Below are positions 6,341-9,207 of a stretch of 9,207 nt of DNA, in pieces. The notes under the pieces are model-generated. The model saw only the letters and a program-made list of their open reading frames with translations. It made no database searches and had not been told where the DNA came from. A program made the translations under genes and the position numbers. Numbering within the stretch: the stretch's first letter is position 1; each line of letters opens with the position of its first letter. This DNA comes from Chitinivibrionia bacterium (GTDB taxonomy: Bacteria > Krumholzibacteriota > Krumholzibacteriia > WVZY01). The stretch lies in contig JACQXT010000161.1 of NCBI GenBank assembly GCA_016208665.1, positions 1-9,207 on the forward strand, read 5' to 3'.

Positions 6341-7614
6341 GTGGAAACGGCACGAAGGGCACCATCCTCGTAGTCGGCGGCGGCATCAGCGGCATAACCG
6401 CGGCCGTCGAAGCTTCAGAAGCCGGCTGCGAAGTCGTCCTCGTAGAGAAGAATCCGTATGTGGGCGGCCGGGTCGCCCAGATGTACCAGTATTTTCCCAA
6501 GCTCTGTCCTCCGGCGTGCGGGATGGAAATCAACTATCGCCGCCTGCGGACGAGCGGACTCATTCGAACGGTGACGATGGCCGAAGTGGCGTCGATCGCC
6601 GGGGAGCCGGGAAACTACCGGGTCACGATCGCGCACCAGCCTCGCGGCGTGAACGAAAAGTGCACCGTGTGCGGGGCGTGCGTCCCGGTATGTCCCGTCG
6701 AACGGCCGAACGATTTCAACTGGGGCATGGACACAACAAAGGCGATCTACCTGCCCTTCGAAACGGCCCATCCCCAACAGTATGTCATCGATGCCGCGGT
6801 GTGCGCGGGGGCGTCATGCAACAAGTGCGTGGAGGCGTGCACCTACGGGGCGATCGAACTCGGCGGGAAATCCCGCACCGAGGAGATTCACGTCGGCGCG
6901 GTCGTGTTCGCAACGGGCTGGGATCCCTACGACGCCGCGAAGATAACGAATCTCGGATTCGGCGTGTATCCGGATGTCATCACGAACGTGATGATGGAAC
7001 GGCTGGCCGCCCTCGCGGGTCCGACCGGCGGGCGCATCATCAGGCCCTCCGACGGCAAGGGCATCGAGAGCGTCGCCTTCGTGCAGTGCGCCGGTTCGCG
7101 GGATGAAAACTACCTGAGCCATTGCTCGGGTGTGTGTTGTCTCGCCTCCTTGAAGCAAGCGACCTACATCCGCGAACAGTATCCGGATGCTCGCGTATAC
7201 ATTTTCTATATCGATGTCCGGGCGCCGGGCAGGCTCGAAGATTTCTACGCTGCACGGCAGGCGGACGAGAAGATTTCGCTCATCAAAGGGAAAGTCGCAC
7301 GGATCGAGCAAGATCCATCGGGTTCGAAGCTCACCGTCGAGGCGGAAGACGTTCTGGGCGGCGGGATCGTGCGGCAGACCGTCGATCTCGTCGTGCTCGC
7401 GACCGGCATGGTGCCGTCGAAGATCGGCGCCTCGGTCCCGAAAGAATTGCTGAAGGATGAACACGGATTCCTGACGCCGGAACAGGCCCAGCCAGGCATC
7501 GCGGCTGCGGGCTGCGCGAAGCGGCCCGTGGATGTCGCGGCGTGCGTGCGGGATGCAACGGGTGCGGCGCTCAAGGCTCTCCAGAGCTGCACGGGAGGTG
7601 GTCCTCGTGAGTGA
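6337..7614 (+). CDS. qmoA: Quinone-modifying oxidoreductase subunit QmoA (HdrA-like flavoprotein)
   Basis: A 425-residue HdrA-related flavoprotein of the QmoABC complex, which links the menaquinone pool to APS reductase. The dinucleotide-binding motif VVGGGISGITAAVEA (Gly14-Gly19) is followed by VLVEKNPYVGGRVAQ and KLCPPACGMEIN (Cys57, Cys61). An inserted ferredoxin-like section carries C109-x2-C112-x2-C115-x3-C119 and a second motif C156-x4-C161-x2-C164-x3-C168. Then come GAVVFATGW (187-195), DVITN, SVAFVQCAGSRD (Cys251), the CSGVCC motif (263-268) and VVLATGMVP near the end. Length is normal for QmoA. AGGAG precedes the start, which overlaps the stop of the YkgJ-type gene as ATGA. The protein lacks the long extensions of true methanogen HdrA, so heterodisulfide reductase is unlikely given aprBA upstream. 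Confidence 0.94.
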   Translation: MSGNGTKGTILVVGGGISGITAAVEASEAGCEVVLVEKNPYVGGRVAQMYQYFPKLCPPACGMEINYRRLRTSGLIRTVTMAEVASIAGEPGNYRVTIAHQPRGVNEKCTVCGACVPVCPVERPNDFNWGMDTTKAIYLPFETAHPQQYVIDAAVCAGASCNKCVEACTYGAIELGGKSRTEEIHVGAVVFATGWDPYDAAKITNLGFGVYPDVITNVMMERLAALAGPTGGRIIRPSDGKGIESVAFVQCAGSRDENYLSHCSGVCCLASLKQATYIREQYPDARVYIFYIDVRAPGRLEDFYAARQADEKISLIKGKVARIEQDPSGSKLTVEAEDVLGGGIVRQTVDLVVLATGMVPSKIGASVPKELLKDEHGFLTPEQAQPGIAAAGCAKRPVDVAACVRDATGAALKALQSCTGGGPRE

Positions 7615-9207
7615 CAACAAGAAGATAGCGGCATACATCTGCAGCGGCTGCGACATCGGACGTTCGCTCGACATCGCGGCGTTGCGCACGGTGGCCGCCG
7701 GCGAGAACAAGATAGAGATCTGCAGGGATCATCCCTGGCTCTGCGGGGCGGAAGCCGCCGATGCGATCCGCGGCGATATCGCGGGCGGCGTGCAGGCCGT
7801 CGTCATCGCGGCGTGCTCGCCGCGGGCGATGGGATCGGTTTTTTCGTTCGACGGAGTCCAGGTCGAGCGCGTCAATCTTCGGGAGCACGTCGTCTGGAGC
7901 CATGAGGCGAATAATGAAGACACGCAGATGCTGGCCGACGATTACCTGCGCATGGGCATCGCGCGAGCCCGGGAGGCCAGGCTGCCGGAACCGCACATCG
8001 AGGAGACCGACAAGTCCATCCTCGTAGTCGGCGGCGGCGTCGGCGGCATGACGGCCGCTCTCGACGCCGCAAAGGCGGGCTACGCGGTGACGCTCGTCGA
8101 AAAAGAGGCAAAGCTCGGCGGCAGGGTGGCTCAATCGGCCAAGTCGTTTCCCAAGCGGCCGCCGTATCGCGACCTCGCGCCGACGGGCATTGAAGAAGTC
8201 ATTGCGGAAGTCCGGGCGCACAAGGGCATAAGAGTCCTCACCTCGACGACGATCGAGAAAATCGCCGGGCAGCCGGGTCAGTTTCAGGTGAGCGTCAAGC
8301 TGGGGCATCTGGGATACGGCGGCTCTCCTGACGTTATTACCAACGTCCAGATGGAGGAACTCGCCCTCGCCGGCGACGGCGCAATCAAACGGCCCTCTGA
8401 CGGCAAGCCTGCGCGCCGCGTCGCATTCATCCAGTGCGCCGGCTCGCGGGACCAGAACCATCTCCCGTACTGCTCGGCGGTGTGCTGCAGGGTGTCTCTC
8501 AAGCAGGCCCTCTACGTCAGGGAGCGCAATCCGGAATCCGAGGTGTACATTCTGTACAAGGATATCCGGTCCCCGGGGCAGTATGAAGATTTTTACCGCC
8601 GCGTCCAGGAAGACGCCGGCGTTTTTTTCACGAAAGGCGACGTGACGAGCGTCGAGCGTTCGAGCGGCGGCGCGTTTACGATCAACGTCGAGAATACTCT
8701 CATCGATCCGAAGATCCGGGTGGAAGCCGATCTCGTCGTGCTGGCGACCGGCATGGTTCCCGTGTCGGCAGACGGCGAGAAGGTGCGGGCCCTCCTCGAT
8801 GCCCGCGCGATCATCGCGAAGGGCGAAGCCGGCGCCCAGCTCGAAGCCGCGAAAAAAACCGAAGAGGCATTGCGCCGCCGCGAGGGAACCGAAATTCTGC
8901 GCCTCGAATACCGCCAGGGGCCGGATCTCCCGGCGCTCGAGTACGGATGTCCCGATTCCCACTTCATCTGTTTCCCGTATGAGACCCGGCGGACCGGCAT
9001 CTACGCCGCCGGGTGCCTGCGCGCCCCGAACGATTCCGATTCGTGCAAGGAGGACGCGGCAGGCGCGGCGATCAAAGCGATTCAGTGCGTGGAGCTGGCG
9101 TCGCGGGGCGCGACCGTCCATCCCCGCTGGGAAGATCTCTCGTTCCCCGATTTCTTCATGCAGCGGTGCACGAAGTGCCAGCGCTGCACGGAAGAGTGCC
9201 CGTTCGG
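7607..9207 (+). CDS. qmoB: QmoB, quinone-modifying oxidoreductase flavoprotein subunit, 3' truncated, internal in-frame loss
   Basis: The frame is open from a GTG at 7607 to the window end (533 complete codons). The GTG overlaps the qmoA stop by 8 bases and is preceded by GGGAGGTGG, so the pair is translationally coupled. The N-terminal domain has CSGCDIG (C12, C15), HPWLCG (C46) and AACSPR (C70), the HdrA/QmoB N-terminal signature. The FAD motif VVGGGVGG (glycines 142-147), LVEKEAKLGGRVAQ, VAFIQCAGSRD (C277), CSAVCC (289-294) and VVLATGMVP (380-385) parallel QmoA. A cluster motif C521-x2-C524-x2-C527-x3-C531-Pro lies at the edge. The remaining part expected for QmoB (further Fe-S ligands and an MvhD-like domain) is outside. 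The stretch expected to contain a GAVVxATGW motif before LGHLGYG is missing at residue 231/232, so the gene may be altered or misassembled. Confidence 0.92.
   Translation, partial: MSDNKKIAAYICSGCDIGRSLDIAALRTVAAGENKIEICRDHPWLCGAEAADAIRGDIAGGVQAVVIAACSPRAMGSVFSFDGVQVERVNLREHVVWSHEANNEDTQMLADDYLRMGIARAREARLPEPHIEETDKSILVVGGGVGGMTAALDAAKAGYAVTLVEKEAKLGGRVAQSAKSFPKRPPYRDLAPTGIEEVIAEVRAHKGIRVLTSTTIEKIAGQPGQFQVSVKLGHLGYGGSPDVITNVQMEELALAGDGAIKRPSDGKPARRVAFIQCAGSRDQNHLPYCSAVCCRVSLKQALYVRERNPESEVYILYKDIRSPGQYEDFYRRVQEDAGVFFTKGDVTSVERSSGGAFTINVENTLIDPKIRVEADLVVLATGMVPVSADGEKVRALLDARAIIAKGEAGAQLEAAKKTEEALRRREGTEILRLEYRQGPDLPALEYGCPDSHFICFPYETRRTGIYAAGCLRAPNDSDSCKEDAAGAAIKAIQCVELASRGATVHPRWEDLSFPDFFMQRCTKCQRCTEECPF

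Noticed and set aside
7571..9121. 516-codon open frame on the minus strand opposite qmoB
   Set aside because: It is antisense to a clearly conserved flavoprotein, has no recognisable domain and comes from the same codon-bias effect.

Overview
This GC-rich window carries a dissimilatory sulfur-metabolism island, most likely from a sulfate-reducing bacterium of the Desulfobacterota (former Deltaproteobacteria) type or an uncultured lineage with the same gene set. The assignment rests on a two-cysteine DsrC, AprBA (APS reductase) and QmoA/QmoB, plus a Rex repressor of the kind found in sulfate reducers. The sequence alone cannot name the genus. A sulfur oxidiser running the pathway in reverse is not strictly excluded, because dsrAB and dsrEFH lie outside the window.

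Layout. Positions 1-1028 (+) hold the 3' part of a CobB/CbiA-family amidotransferase. Next to dsrC it is best read as DsrN, which amidates the siroheme of sulfite reductase. A GC-rich hairpin separates it from the convergent dsrC (1418-1101, minus). A 457-base divergent control region follows (1419-1875). It holds a strong sigma70-like promoter for dsrC, an 18-bp Rex-like operator lying across that promoter's -10, a structured dsrC leader, an AT-rich inverted repeat and a separate good promoter for rex. From 1876 to the right end all genes are on the plus strand and closely packed: rex, aprB, aprA, a strong hairpin, a small zinc-ribbon protein, a YkgJ-type cysteine-cluster protein, qmoA, and qmoB cut by the window end.

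How the genes work together. APS reductase (AprBA) reduces adenosine-5'-phosphosulfate to sulfite and AMP. The Qmo complex is thought to deliver electrons to it from the menaquinone pool. Sulfite is then reduced by DsrAB, whose siroheme would be amidated by DsrN, with DsrC carrying the trisulfide product to the membrane. Rex senses the NADH/NAD+ ratio. It is the first gene of the apr-qmo run, and a Rex-like site sits at the dsrC promoter, so redox control over both halves of the pathway is plausible.

Most notable points: (1) two uncharacterised metal-binding-type genes lie between aprA and qmoA and are coupled by start/stop overlaps into qmoAB; (2) the qmoB reading frame appears to lack about 25-35 residues of its first FAD domain without a frameshift; (3) a Rex-like operator overlaps the dsrC promoter; (4) QmoA has a second, oddly spaced four-cysteine motif. 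I saw no tRNA, rRNA, insertion sequence, CRISPR array or attachment site.
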